Assembly: GCA_947492525.1 (NCBI GenBank) | Contig: CANLNQ010000004.1 | Span: 124,001 to 188,000 of the forward strand | DNA length: 64,000 nt | Direction: 5' to 3' | Source: an uncultured Granulosicoccus sp. | GTDB lineage: Bacteria > Pseudomonadota > Gammaproteobacteria > Granulosicoccales > Granulosicoccaceae | Shown: positions 16,739 through 25,590 of the stretch, piece by piece | Position numbering within the stretch: position 1 is the first letter of the stretch | Layout: every line of letters begins with the position of its first letter | Notes under the pieces: model-generated | Told to the model about the DNA's origin: nothing | What the model saw: the letters and a program-made list of their open reading frames with translations, nothing else | Database searches by the model: none | Position numbers and translations under genes: made by a program

Positions 16739-17620
16739 ATGCAAAACATGAATCTCTACTCCCGAGGCGACAAGCTGTTTGTCAGGATAAACATCTTCCT
16801 GCTGACCCTGTTCGCGCTGAGTACGCTGTATCCGTTCATCTATATCGCCGCGGTATCGTTCAGTTCCGGCTCGGCCGTAACAGCCGGTGACGTGATCTAC
16901 CGTCCCATCGACCTGACCCTGGCAGCCTATAAATACGTGTGGAACGAGTCCCAGTTCTGGGTTTCGTACATGAATACCTTCATCTATACGGTATTCGGCA
17001 CCATCGTCAGCCTGTTGATCATCATCCCGGGTGCCTATGCCTTGTCCAGGCCTCAGTTGATCGGACGTCGTTTCTTCAACCTGTTCGTGGCGTTTACCCT
17101 GTGGTTCAATGCCGGACTCATCCCGTTCTTTCTGAACATGAGGGATCTGGGACTGCTGGACAGTTACTTCGGCATCATCATCGGTTTTGCCTGTAATGCC
17201 TTCAATGTCATCTTGCTGCGTAACTTCTTCGAGGGCATACCGCAGTCTTTCGAGGAAGCTGCGAGAATGGACGGAGCCAACGACTTCCAGGTTCTATGGA
17301 AGGTCTATATCCCGCTGTCCAAACCTGCCATCGCCACTGTTGCATTGTTTTGCATTGTGTCCCGCTGGAACGGCTTCTTCTGGGCCATGATCCTGTTGCG
17401 TGACGAAGGCAAGATTCCCTTGCAGGTATTTCTGCGTCAGACCATTGTTTCGCTGACCAGTGATGAGGAGTTCGGCAGCACCTTGCTCGAAGCGGCCTAT
17501 TCATACGAGACGGTGACGGCCGCGATCATCGTTGCATCGATCATTCCTGTGTTGTTCATCTATCCATTCCTGCAGAAGTATTTCAACAAGGGAATATTGC
17601 TGGGAGGCGTGAAGGAATGA
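16739..17620 (+). CDS. algM2: AlgM2-like ABC importer permease
   Basis: A 293-residue permease of the YtcP/AraQ-like group with about six helices. The EAA loop is FEEAARMDGANDFQVLWKVYIPLSKP. The start ATG 16739 has a GGAG site 10 bp upstream, and the C-terminus (YFNKGILLGGVKE) is typical of the family. It is the second half of the importer channel, between the AlgM1-like permease (11 bp upstream) and the AlgQ-like binding protein (55 bp downstream). Confidence 0.83.
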   Translation: MQNMNLYSRGDKLFVRINIFLLTLFALSTLYPFIYIAAVSFSSGSAVTAGDVIYRPIDLTLAAYKYVWNESQFWVSYMNTFIYTVFGTIVSLLIIIPGAYALSRPQLIGRRFFNLFVAFTLWFNAGLIPFFLNMRDLGLLDSYFGIIIGFACNAFNVILLRNFFEGIPQSFEEAARMDGANDFQVLWKVYIPLSKPAIATVALFCIVSRWNGFFWAMILLRDEGKIPLQVFLRQTIVSLTSDEEFGSTLLEAAYSYETVTAAIIVASIIPVLFIYPFLQKYFNKGILLGGVKE

Positions 17621-17675
17621 TCACCATTACCACACCAGAAGCACTACCCGAAGATCACTACAAACGGAGGAATCC

Positions 17676-19229
17676 ATGAGAGCGATGAAACTACCACTGG
17701 CGCTTGCCATAGCGTCCACCATGGGGCTGTCTGCCCCTCTCCTGGCAGCCGATGAGGACTATCGTATCGTCGATAAGCCGCTGACTCTGACAATCCATTT
17801 CCACTCGGGCGACAAGATCGTGTACGACAACGAGTGGCCGGTCGAGAAGAGGGCCGCAGAGCTCACCGGCATCCAGCTCGACGGCGTGGCTTCCATGGCT
17901 ACCCAGAAAAGTGCTGACGCATTCAACCTGATGATTGCATCGGGCGATCTGGCCGATATCGTCGGCGGAAACCGCCTGAAGGACGGCTTCAATCAGTATG
18001 GTCAAGAGGGTGCCTTTCTGCCTCTGAATGATCTGATCGACGAGCACGCGCCGAACATCAAGGCCTTTTTCGAATCGCGGCCCGACATCAAGTCGGCGAT
18101 CAGTGCAGCGGACGGCAATATCTATTACATCCCGTATCTTCCGGAGGGGGACTTCGGGCGCATGTATTTCATTCGGCAGGACTGGCTGGATATTCTGGAG
18201 CTGGAAACCCCGACAACCGTCGATGAGCTGTACGAAGTGCTCACGGCTTTCCGCAACGACGATCCGAATGGCAACGGCAAGAAGGATGAGGTTCCGTTCC
18301 TGTCGCGTGACTGGGAGGAGATCGTTCGACTGGTCATCCTGTGGGATGCCAGAACCACCGGCTCCGACACCTTCCATGACTACTACGTCAAGGATGGCAA
18401 GGTCGTTCACGGCTATACCGAGGAAGAGTACAAGACTGGCATGAAGAATCTGGCCAAGTGGTATCAGGAAGGCCTGATCGATCCGGAATTCTTCACGCGC
18501 GGCAAGCGCTCTCGCGAGGTACTTTTCGGAGACAACCTGGGTGGGATGACGCATGACTGGTATCCGTCAACGACCAGTTTCAACGTGTCACTGGCTGACA
18601 AGGTACCCGGCTTCAACCTCAAGGCGATGCCGCCTCCGGCCAGTCCATCCGGCAGACAGCTCGAAGAGCACCGGGTCATTCCGGTCAAGCCCGATGGCTG
18701 GGCCATCAGCTACTCCAACGAGCATCCGGTGGAAACCATCAAGTACTTTGATTTCTGGTTCACCGAGCTGGGCCGACGTCTGTCCAACTTCGGTGTCGAA
18801 GGCGAACATTACGACCTGGTCGATGGCAAGGCCATCTACAAGCCTGAAATCCTGAACGCCTCAGATCCGGTCAATGCACAGATGTGGAATATCGGCGCAC
18901 AGATTCCTCGAGGATTTCCGCAGGATTTCGAGTATCAGGCTCAATGGACCAATGAAATGGGTCTGGAGAGTATCGCGCTGTATGAAGCCGGTGACTATCT
19001 GACAGAGCAGTTTCTGGGCGTGTCGATGAACCCTGAAGAGCAGAATGTCTATGACAAGTATCAGGGCAATCTGCTGACCTACATGCTGGAGATGCAGCAG
19101 ATCTGGATCCTCGGCACTGAAGATGTCGAAGCGGGTTGGGACAAGTATCAGGAGCAGCTCGACAAGCTGGGTTACAACAAGATCATCGAGGTCATGCAGG
19201 CGGCCTACGATCGCCAATACGGAAGCTGA
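17676..19229 (+). CDS. algQ: AlgQ-like alginate-binding periplasmic protein
   Basis: A 517-residue secreted binding protein with a signal peptide (MRAMKLPLALAIASTMGLSAPLLA, cleavage near residue 24). It matches Sphingomonas A1 AlgQ1/AlgQ2 along its whole length from memory: VDKPLTLTIHFH, NLMIASGDLADIVGG, QYGQEGAFLPLNDLI, and the final MQAAYDRQYGS. The calcium-binding loop of AlgQ2 is preserved as DPNGNGKKDE (residues 196-205). AlgQ proteins bind alginate in the periplasm and pass it to AlgM1M2SS. At 517 residues it equals the family length and is larger than ordinary sugar-binding proteins. An ATG three codons downstream is an alternative start. A hairpin follows the stop. Confidence 0.9.
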   Translation: MRAMKLPLALAIASTMGLSAPLLAADEDYRIVDKPLTLTIHFHSGDKIVYDNEWPVEKRAAELTGIQLDGVASMATQKSADAFNLMIASGDLADIVGGNRLKDGFNQYGQEGAFLPLNDLIDEHAPNIKAFFESRPDIKSAISAADGNIYYIPYLPEGDFGRMYFIRQDWLDILELETPTTVDELYEVLTAFRNDDPNGNGKKDEVPFLSRDWEEIVRLVILWDARTTGSDTFHDYYVKDGKVVHGYTEEEYKTGMKNLAKWYQEGLIDPEFFTRGKRSREVLFGDNLGGMTHDWYPSTTSFNVSLADKVPGFNLKAMPPPASPSGRQLEEHRVIPVKPDGWAISYSNEHPVETIKYFDFWFTELGRRLSNFGVEGEHYDLVDGKAIYKPEILNASDPVNAQMWNIGAQIPRGFPQDFEYQAQWTNEMGLESIALYEAGDYLTEQFLGVSMNPEEQNVYDKYQGNLLTYMLEMQQIWILGTEDVEAGWDKYQEQLDKLGYNKIIEVMQAAYDRQYGS

Positions 19230-19243
19230 CAAGCAGCAGCCAG

Positions 19244-19272
19244 CGGCCCATCCCGAGACAAGGGGTGGGCCG
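19244..19272 (+). terminator. Hairpin between algQ-like and lyase genes
   Basis: CGGCCCATCCC-type arms (about 19244-19254 with 19262-19272) pair over 11 bp with one T-G wobble and a 7-base loop. There is no T tract. Lying right after the binding-protein stop and 34 bp before the lyase start, it may protect the upstream mRNA or attenuate transcription rather than end it fully. Confidence 0.6.
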
Positions 19273-19306
19273 TGTGATTCAAAACATTCAAAGGGAATAG
19301 TGTCCA

Positions 19307-21658
19307 ATGTCATTACGTGTGTCCGAGAGTGGTGATTCCACCAAGCCAGAGCTTGCCTATCTGGATGAACCAGCGGCGGGCGGGCTGACCATCAGCTACA
19401 GACCACAGGCCGGCGACCGGATAACGGAAAATCCACCGCGATTCAGCTGGCTGCCGGTTCTGGATGAAGACGCACGCTACGTCTTGCGCATTTCCCGCAG
19501 CGAGCAGTTTGCCGATGCCGAGACCACGCTCTACACGAATATTCCCCTGAATTTCCACACACCGGACAAGGCTCTGGCTCCTGGCGATTACGTCTGGTCC
19601 TATGCCGAATGGTCTGCCGATGCCGGTGCACCCATCAGTCAATGGAGCAAGACACGCACGTTTCGCGTTGAAGAGGAACTGCCGCAGACGCCACTGCCTG
19701 CTCGGGATGTGCGTTATGCGCAGGTGAGTGCAAGCCATCCGCGTCTATGGCTGAATCCGGATTCCCTGGCCAGTTTTCGCAGCGAAGTCAATCAGGATGC
19801 GTCCTATTGCGGCTGGGACACGTTCTTCAGGCAGTCCGTGCAGCCCTGGATGGAACGCGAGATCCTGAGCGAACCCTTGCCTTATCCGAACAACCAGCGT
19901 ACGCCACCGGTGTGGCGCAAGACCTACATCGATTGCCAGGAAGTGCTGTATGCCATCCGTCATCTGGCCATTGGCGGCAAGGTTCTCGAAGACGAGCAGA
20001 TGCTCGAACGAGCCAAGGCCTGGCTGCTGGAAGCCTCCTCATGGAACCCCGATGGGACGACCTCCAGAGCCTACACCGATGAGTGGGCCTTCAGGATCAA
20101 CCTGGCACTGGCCTGGGGGTACGATTGGCTGCACGATCAACTCGATGAAGACGAACGCCTGCTGGTGCGCAAGGCCTTGCTGGCGCGTACCCGGCAGATC
20201 GCCGTGCACGTCATGCAGCAATCCAACATCCATCTCTTTCCGTTCGACAGCCATGCGGTTCGCTCGGTATCAGCAGTGCTCGTTCCGGCTTGCCTGGCCA
20301 TGTTGCACGAAGAACCGGAGGCTCGCGAATGGCTGGATTACAGTGTCGAATTCCTGTTCACGGTGTACTCACCCTGGGGGGACGCTGACGGTGGTTGGGC
20401 CGAAGGGCCGCACTACTGGATGACGGGCATGGCGTATCTCATCGATGCCGCCAATCTGCTGAAGAGCGCTACCGGGCTTGATATCTATCAGCGACCCTTC
20501 TTCCAGAAAACCGGGGATTTTCCGCTTTACACAAAGGCACCGGATACGCGGCGTTGCACGTTCGGGGACGATTCGACCATGGGTGACCTGCCATGCCTGA
20601 AAGTCGGTTACAACCTCAGGCAGTTTGCCGGCGTCACCGGTAACGGTGCCTATCAATGGTATTTCGAAGAGATACTTCGAAATGATCCGGGTACCGAAAT
20701 GGAATTCTACAACTATGGCTGGTGGGATCTGCGTTTTGACGACATGGTCTACCGACATGATTTTCCCGTTGTGGAAGCCAGGGCTCCGGCCGAGGATGAC
20801 GTCCTTCGCTGGTTCAAGGGTATCGGTTGGGTTGCGCTGCAAGTGAGCATGGATGATCCGGACAAGCACATCCAGTTCGTCATGAAATCCAGCCCTTATG
20901 GTTCTGTCAGTCACAGTCATGGCGATCAGAATGCCTTCGTATTCTCGGCCTGCGGGGAAGATCTGGCCATCCAGTCGGGCTATTACGTTGCCTTCAACAG
21001 CTCGATGCATCAGAGTTGGCGGCGGCAGACTCGCTCCAAGAACGCCATCCTGATCAATGGGAAAGGGCAGTACGCGGACAAGGACAAGGCCAGGAACATG
21101 CGGGCTTCCGGCGCGATCGAATTTGCCACGACACACGAAGACCACATCCACATTCGCGGCAATGCCACGGCCGCCTATGCGTCATTGAGTCCGGAGGTGA
21201 CCAGTGTGCTGCGCGATGTGTACTTTGTGCGCAATCAGTATTTCGTCATCGTGGATAGCATCGATGCCGATTCGCCCGTCAGTATCGATTGGTTGCTGCA
21301 CACCAACGAGCCACTGCAACTGGGCAAGAACTCCTTCCGGTATTCGGGCCAACGAGCCGGCTTCTACGGACAGGTGCTGTGGTCGGAAGCAGGTGCGCCG
21401 ACACTGCAACAGCAGCCTGCCTTTGAAGGGGTCGATCCAACCGAAATCGAAGGCCTGCCCGTCAGCTCACAGCTGAGTGTCAGCTACCCTGAATCGCGGC
21501 GACACCGGATTGCAACCTTGTTGGTTCCTTATCCGATCAGTCAGCCACGACGCGTGTTTCATTTCCTTGACGACCAGGGCTACGATTGCGATCTGTACTT
21601 CACCGATGCCGATGACCATTCATTCAAGGTCACCGTGCAGAAGCTGGCCAAGGCATAG
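19307..21658 (+). CDS. PL15-family exolytic alginate lyase
   Basis: A 783-residue DUF4962 plus heparinase II/III-type lyase. It matches the PL15 oligoalginate lyase Atu3025 of Agrobacterium (776 residues). The four catalytic residues reported there, R199, H311, Y365 and H531, correspond at a constant offset of five to Arg204, His316, Tyr370 and His536 (in SVSHSHGDQN) here. No signal peptide is present, so it should work in the cytoplasm on imported alginate or oligomers, releasing unsaturated uronate monomers. An N-terminal beta domain spans about 1-130, the helical barrel about 130-480, and the C-terminal beta sheets follow. It lies 77 bp after the AlgQ-like gene. Genes for downstream keto-uronate metabolism are not in this window. 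Confidence 0.88.
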   Translation: MSLRVSESGDSTKPELAYLDEPAAGGLTISYRPQAGDRITENPPRFSWLPVLDEDARYVLRISRSEQFADAETTLYTNIPLNFHTPDKALAPGDYVWSYAEWSADAGAPISQWSKTRTFRVEEELPQTPLPARDVRYAQVSASHPRLWLNPDSLASFRSEVNQDASYCGWDTFFRQSVQPWMEREILSEPLPYPNNQRTPPVWRKTYIDCQEVLYAIRHLAIGGKVLEDEQMLERAKAWLLEASSWNPDGTTSRAYTDEWAFRINLALAWGYDWLHDQLDEDERLLVRKALLARTRQIAVHVMQQSNIHLFPFDSHAVRSVSAVLVPACLAMLHEEPEAREWLDYSVEFLFTVYSPWGDADGGWAEGPHYWMTGMAYLIDAANLLKSATGLDIYQRPFFQKTGDFPLYTKAPDTRRCTFGDDSTMGDLPCLKVGYNLRQFAGVTGNGAYQWYFEEILRNDPGTEMEFYNYGWWDLRFDDMVYRHDFPVVEARAPAEDDVLRWFKGIGWVALQVSMDDPDKHIQFVMKSSPYGSVSHSHGDQNAFVFSACGEDLAIQSGYYVAFNSSMHQSWRRQTRSKNAILINGKGQYADKDKARNMRASGAIEFATTHEDHIHIRGNATAAYASLSPEVTSVLRDVYFVRNQYFVIVDSIDADSPVSIDWLLHTNEPLQLGKNSFRYSGQRAGFYGQVLWSEAGAPTLQQQPAFEGVDPTEIEGLPVSSQLSVSYPESRRHRIATLLVPYPISQPRRVFHFLDDQGYDCDLYFTDADDHSFKVTVQKLAKA

Positions 21659-21672
21659 AACGATCAACCGCA

Positions 21673-21718
21673 GGGCCGGGCCCGGGCAGTGCACACCGTC
21701 ACTGCCCGGGCCCGGCCC
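21673..21718. terminator. 19-bp perfect-stem bidirectional terminator
   Basis: Arms at 21673-21691 and 21700-21718 are perfectly complementary over 19 bp (GGGCCGGGCCCGGGCAGTG and its complement) around the 8-base loop CACACCGT. It lies between the lyase gene and the converging minus-strand demethylase gene. There is no long T tract on either side. The very GC-rich stem is strong enough to stop transcription or protect both 3' ends. Confidence 0.8.
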
Positions 21719-21783
21719 GTCCGGCTGCCATTCAATCAGGCGGGTTCAGGCAGTCGTATCCCCGCGAAACGGCAAGCCTGCAC

Positions 21784-24351
21784 TCAGGATTTCGGTTTGA
21801 CGTTCTCTGCGTCATACAAGGCGCGGTAGCCCACGGCCTCCACCGTGACGGGGTACTGCTCGCCGAAGTACTCGATCAACAGGGAACGTCCTTCCTGGCA
21901 GTATTCGCTGGGCAGATAGCCCAGGGCAATGTTCTTGCCTAGCGAGGGGCCGTAAGCGATGCTGGTGGTGTAGGAGCGTCGGCCCAGTTCATCCTGCAGT
22001 ACGGCATCCGTTTCAGGGTCGATGATGGGGCAGGTGCCCACCGGGTAGCGGGCGACTCCCTGAGCATCCTTGTTGTCTGTCAGGGTCAGTGTGCACAGAT
22101 AGGCAGGCTGCCTTTCCCGTTCTCGTTGTTCCAGATAGGCGGCCTTTCCATGGAAATCGGCGGCCTTGACCTTGGGGCGAGCCAGACCCGCTTCGTACAG
22201 ATTGTAGTCTGTCAGCAGATCGGCATTCTGCAGTCGCAGGCTCTTTTCCAGACGCCTGCTGTTGGCATAGGTTTCCACGCCAACGGGCGTGACACCCACG
22301 GCGGCCAGTGCATCCCAGACCGCCAGGCCGTCCTCATAGGCGAAATGCAGTTCCCATCCTTGCTCGCCAACGTAGGAAATGCGAAAGGCGCTGATTTCAA
22401 CCTCGCCGATGTGCAAGGTCCTGACGGCTGCGAACGGAAAGTTCTCCTGTGAGACGGCATCGGGATCCGAGATGACTTTCTGCAGAGTCGTGCGAGCGTT
22501 CGGCCCCCACAGGCCTAGGCAAGAGAAATCTTCGGTACGGTCCTCGATGCTGACGTCGGTATAGCCATGATCCTGGCTGATACGCTGCATCCAGATGAAG
22601 TCCCGGTTGCCTGAATCACCCCCGTCGATGACGCGAAAATGATCCTCAGCCAGCCGGATCACGGTGAGGTCTGCACGCACGCCTCCGGCATGATCGATGA
22701 AGTGGGTATAGACACCCTTGCCAACCGGCGTATCGCCACCCACCTTCGCCACGCACAGGTATTCCATCAATGCCTCGGCATCGGTGCCGGAGACATCATA
22801 GAGCGCAAAATGCGACAGGTTGACCATGCCGACATCGTCGGACAACTGCAGATGCTCGGCATTGGACACTCGCCAGAAATGTCGATTGTCCCATTCCGCC
22901 TCGCGTACCGGCACACGGTCGCCAAATTTCTCCAGCAGGTGCTCGTTGCTGGCGTAGCCGTGGGCGCGTTCCCAGCCAGCGGCTTCCATGAAATGGGCGC
23001 CGAGTGCCTTTTCCCGTTCGTGGAACGGGCTGCGGCGAATACCACGGCCCTTGGAATAGGGTTCGCGATTGTGGACTGCCGGATTGTAGATCTTGAACGC
23101 CGATTCGTAGCAGCGATCATGGATGTACTGCTCTTCCTGCTGAAACGGATAATAGCGGGCCACGTCGACACCGAAATGATCCAGTTCGGTACGACCATCA
23201 GTCATCCAGTCTGCGATGAGCTTGCCGGTTCCCGGTCCGTCCTTCACCCAGACGGACACGGCGTACCACAGACCACGAACCTTGGCGGATTCACCCAGGG
23301 AGGGGCCGCCGTCGGCCGTGACCTGTAGCAGGCCGTTGAACGATCGCTTCTCGTCAAAGCCCAGTTCACCCAGAATGGGCGTCAGTTCCATCGCCCGTTC
23401 CAGTGGCTCCATGATCTGCTCCATTTCAAGATCTCTCTGAGACGGCGACAGGCGCGCTTCCTCCTTCTCCTGCAGATCGCGCGGATGGCACATGCGAGGT
23501 TCCTTTTCCTCGTAGTAGCCCCATTCGATCATGCCGCCTTCCGCAGTTCGTGGGTCGCCGGTATCGCGAAGATAGGCTGAATTGCCCTGATCGCGCAGCA
23601 ATGGCCAACCGATTTCCTTGCCGGTGCCAGCGAATTCATCGTAGGGGCCGAACCAGAGCAGTGGGTGATCGACCGGCATCACAGGCAGGTCTTCGCCGGC
23701 CATCTGTGCAATCAGTCGGCCCCACAAGCCGGCGCAGACAACCACGTAGTCTGCCTTGATGTACCCGCGACTGGTCTCTACACCGACAATGCGGCCTGCT
23801 TGTATGTCCAGGCCGGTTGCCGATGTATTGGCAAAGGTGGTGAGCTTGCCGGTCTTTTCGCATTCTTCCACCAGTTCGCCGGCCACCACTTGCGAACGGG
23901 GTATCACGAGCCCCGCATCGGGATCCCACAGGGCACCCTGAATGACATCTTCTTCCAGAAGTGGCATGCGCTGCTTTGCCTCACTGGCGCTGATCATGGT
24001 GGCTCGTGTGCCGAACGCCTTGCCCGAGGCCACCTTGCGCTGCAGTTCGAGCATGCGCTCGTCATCGTCGATACGTGCCACTTCCAGACCGCCGACCTTG
24101 GCGTAGTGACCTCTCTTTTCATAGAAGTCGATGCTGTACAGGGTGGTATGGCAGGTCATCTGATCGTGCGCGGTGGCATAGCAGAAGTCCGATGCATGGG
24201 CGGTGGAGCCGATATCGGTCGGAATGGCGGATTTATCGATGCCGACAATGTCGCTCCAACCGCGTTCAATCAGGTGGTGTGCGACCGAGGCCCCGACGAT
24301 CCCACCCTGACCGATGATGACAACCGACGCCTTTTCTGGAAATCTAGCCAT
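21784..24351 (-). CDS. Dimethylglycine dehydrogenase-like FAD/folate demethylase
   Basis: An 855-residue two-part enzyme. The N-terminal half is a DAO-type FAD oxidoreductase (VVIIGQGGIVGASVAHHLIERG, then VCAGLWG near residue 200). The C-terminal half, from about residue 430, is a GcvT-like folate-binding aminomethyltransferase domain (SYVGEQGWELHF, RLEKSLR, ALGYLP). Such proteins (dimethylglycine dehydrogenase, sarcosine dehydrogenase and relatives) oxidatively remove an N-methyl group and pass it to tetrahydrofolate. I chose the ATG at 24351 (MARFPEKASVV) over an ATG 19 codons upstream with no conserved sequence. It is a single gene, convergent with the lyase and divergent from a HutC-linked SDR. 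The exact methylamine substrate is unknown. Confidence 0.85.
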   Translation of the reverse strand: MARFPEKASVVIIGQGGIVGASVAHHLIERGWSDIVGIDKSAIPTDIGSTAHASDFCYATAHDQMTCHTTLYSIDFYEKRGHYAKVGGLEVARIDDDERMLELQRKVASGKAFGTRATMISASEAKQRMPLLEEDVIQGALWDPDAGLVIPRSQVVAGELVEECEKTGKLTTFANTSATGLDIQAGRIVGVETSRGYIKADYVVVCAGLWGRLIAQMAGEDLPVMPVDHPLLWFGPYDEFAGTGKEIGWPLLRDQGNSAYLRDTGDPRTAEGGMIEWGYYEEKEPRMCHPRDLQEKEEARLSPSQRDLEMEQIMEPLERAMELTPILGELGFDEKRSFNGLLQVTADGGPSLGESAKVRGLWYAVSVWVKDGPGTGKLIADWMTDGRTELDHFGVDVARYYPFQQEEQYIHDRCYESAFKIYNPAVHNREPYSKGRGIRRSPFHEREKALGAHFMEAAGWERAHGYASNEHLLEKFGDRVPVREAEWDNRHFWRVSNAEHLQLSDDVGMVNLSHFALYDVSGTDAEALMEYLCVAKVGGDTPVGKGVYTHFIDHAGGVRADLTVIRLAEDHFRVIDGGDSGNRDFIWMQRISQDHGYTDVSIEDRTEDFSCLGLWGPNARTTLQKVISDPDAVSQENFPFAAVRTLHIGEVEISAFRISYVGEQGWELHFAYEDGLAVWDALAAVGVTPVGVETYANSRRLEKSLRLQNADLLTDYNLYEAGLARPKVKAADFHGKAAYLEQRERERQPAYLCTLTLTDNKDAQGVARYPVGTCPIIDPETDAVLQDELGRRSYTTSIAYGPSLGKNIALGYLPSEYCQEGRSLLIEYFGEQYPVTVEAVGYRALYDAENVKPKS

Positions 24352-24653
24352 TAGCAATAAACTCGAAGTGCACAATTTGTTATTAAGCGACCATAGTAAA
24401 GCCGACAACCGGTCAACTCACTGTCATGATTGCGACACTCACCATCGCCAAGCTGCCCTCGGGGGACTGGCTCCGACTGTGGGTGATCTTCAGGCTTGGT
24501 CGAAGCGCCGGGGTACGCTGCACGGCAGGGGGCTGAATACAAACCGACCGGAGGCATGGGTCAGACACTTGTCTGGTTGCGAGGACTGCGCTGGCTTCAG
24601 CGGTGTGTCGATCAGCGTTCACGGCTACAACTTGCTGAAAACACTGGCTATAC

Positions 24654-24669
24654 AGTAGGAAATCCTACT
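24654..24669. promoter_or_regulatory. 16-bp palindrome upstream of the SDR promoter
   Basis: AGTAGGA-AA-TCCTACT is a perfect inverted repeat with a 2-base centre, 23 bp upstream of the TTGACA box. It differs in sequence from the TGTATATACA operator next to it, so a second regulator, possibly one serving the divergent demethylase gene, could bind here. No family could be assigned. Confidence 0.45.
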
Positions 24670-24691
24670 ATATTTGAGTGGGTTTTTGCGG

Positions 24692-24720
24692 TTGACACTG
24701 CCTGTATATACAGGATATCT
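24692..24720 (+). promoter_or_regulatory. Sigma-70-type promoter with embedded HutC-type operator
   Basis: TTGACA at 24692-24697 is a perfect -35 box. ATATCT at 24715-24720 is a fair -10 box at 17-bp spacing. The spacer contains the perfect 14-bp palindrome CCTGTATATACAGG (24701-24714). Its TGTATATACA core is the same as in the operator at 26333-26346 and resembles known HutC sites. A repressor bound here would block RNA polymerase directly. Confidence 0.7.
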
Positions 24721-24755
24721 TCAGGCCGAATTCATCAACCTGTACAGGTGGTCGG

Positions 24756-25538
24756 ATGACCCCGGAATCCGTCAAGGCTCTGTTCGATCTGCATGGCTGC
24801 ACCGCCATGGTGACCGGAGCCAGCCGAGGTATCGGCCAGGCCCTGGCCACGGGGCTGGCTGCGGCTGGCGCCGATCTCATCGTCACGGCGCGCTCGAGGG
24901 ATTCCCTGCAGGCGGTATCGAGTTCCATCGAGTCGCTGGGGCGTCGTTCCCACGCCTATGCACTGGACGTCAGCAATGGCGAGTCCATCGAGAATTTCTT
25001 CAGCACACTGGAGGCTGATGGACTCAGTGCCAATGTACTCGTCAACAATGCAGGCATCGAACAGGTGTGTCCGTCGGAGGATGTGGATGAGCAGCTCTGG
25101 GACAGCATCAGCAACACGAACCTGAAAGGCGCATTCTTTGTCGCGCAGCGTTTCGCGCGGGCACTGCTGGCTGTGCAGAAGCCGGGCAGTATCATCAACA
25201 TGGGCTCGCTGACATCCGCTGTCGGGGTGCCGGGAGCCACGGCCTACACCAGTAGCAAGAGCGGTGTGCTCGGTATGACACGAGCCCTGAGTACCGAGTG
25301 GTCAGGCCGAGGCATCCGAGTCAATGCCATGGGCCCCGGCTATTTTCGGACAGCCTTGACCGAACAGTTCTATCAGGACGATCAGTGGCAGGAGGCCATG
25401 TTGTCGAAGATTCCCATGCAGCGCTTCGGCAATCTGGATGATCTGGTGGGGCTGGGGGTGTTTCTGGCAGGCAATGCTTCTGCCTACGTCAGCGGGCAGA
25501 TTTTCTATGTGGATGGCGGTTACCTTGCCGCAATCTGA
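24756..25538 (+). CDS. Short-chain dehydrogenase/reductase
   Basis: A 260-residue classical SDR: nucleotide-binding TGASRGIG near residue 20, NNAG near 95, catalytic Ser in MGSLTS and the YTSSKSG (YxxxK) motif near 166, and a C-terminal SGQIFYVDGGY. It resembles gluconate 5-dehydrogenase/FabG-like polyol or hydroxy-acid dehydrogenases. Asn/Ser/Arg residues after the second strand (TARSRDS) suggest NADP(H) preference. It is driven by the HutC-type operator promoter and followed 52 bp later by the HutC-like regulator gene. It therefore probably oxidises or reduces an intermediate of the same unidentified substrate as the downstream ABC/HisD-like operon. Confidence 0.88.
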   Translation: MTPESVKALFDLHGCTAMVTGASRGIGQALATGLAAAGADLIVTARSRDSLQAVSSSIESLGRRSHAYALDVSNGESIENFFSTLEADGLSANVLVNNAGIEQVCPSEDVDEQLWDSISNTNLKGAFFVAQRFARALLAVQKPGSIINMGSLTSAVGVPGATAYTSSKSGVLGMTRALSTEWSGRGIRVNAMGPGYFRTALTEQFYQDDQWQEAMLSKIPMQRFGNLDDLVGLGVFLAGNASAYVSGQIFYVDGGYLAAI

Positions 25539-25590
25539 ATCCGGTCAATGCTGATGAATATGCCCAGACGAGCGATGAGGACACTCTGTC

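Larger units (their letters stand above)
24352..24755. other. 404-bp divergent intergenic region
   Basis: It separates the demethylase (minus) from the SDR (plus). The 24400-24640 part has ordinary GC and no convincing gene; short open frames there lack start signals and family features. The right end is AT-rich and holds a 16-bp palindrome, a TTGACA box and a HutC-type palindrome, listed separately. Confidence 0.6.

Noticed and set aside
24314-24658. Plus-strand open frames between the demethylase and the SDR
   Set aside because: They overlap the 5' end of the demethylase or lack start signals; no recognisable domain.
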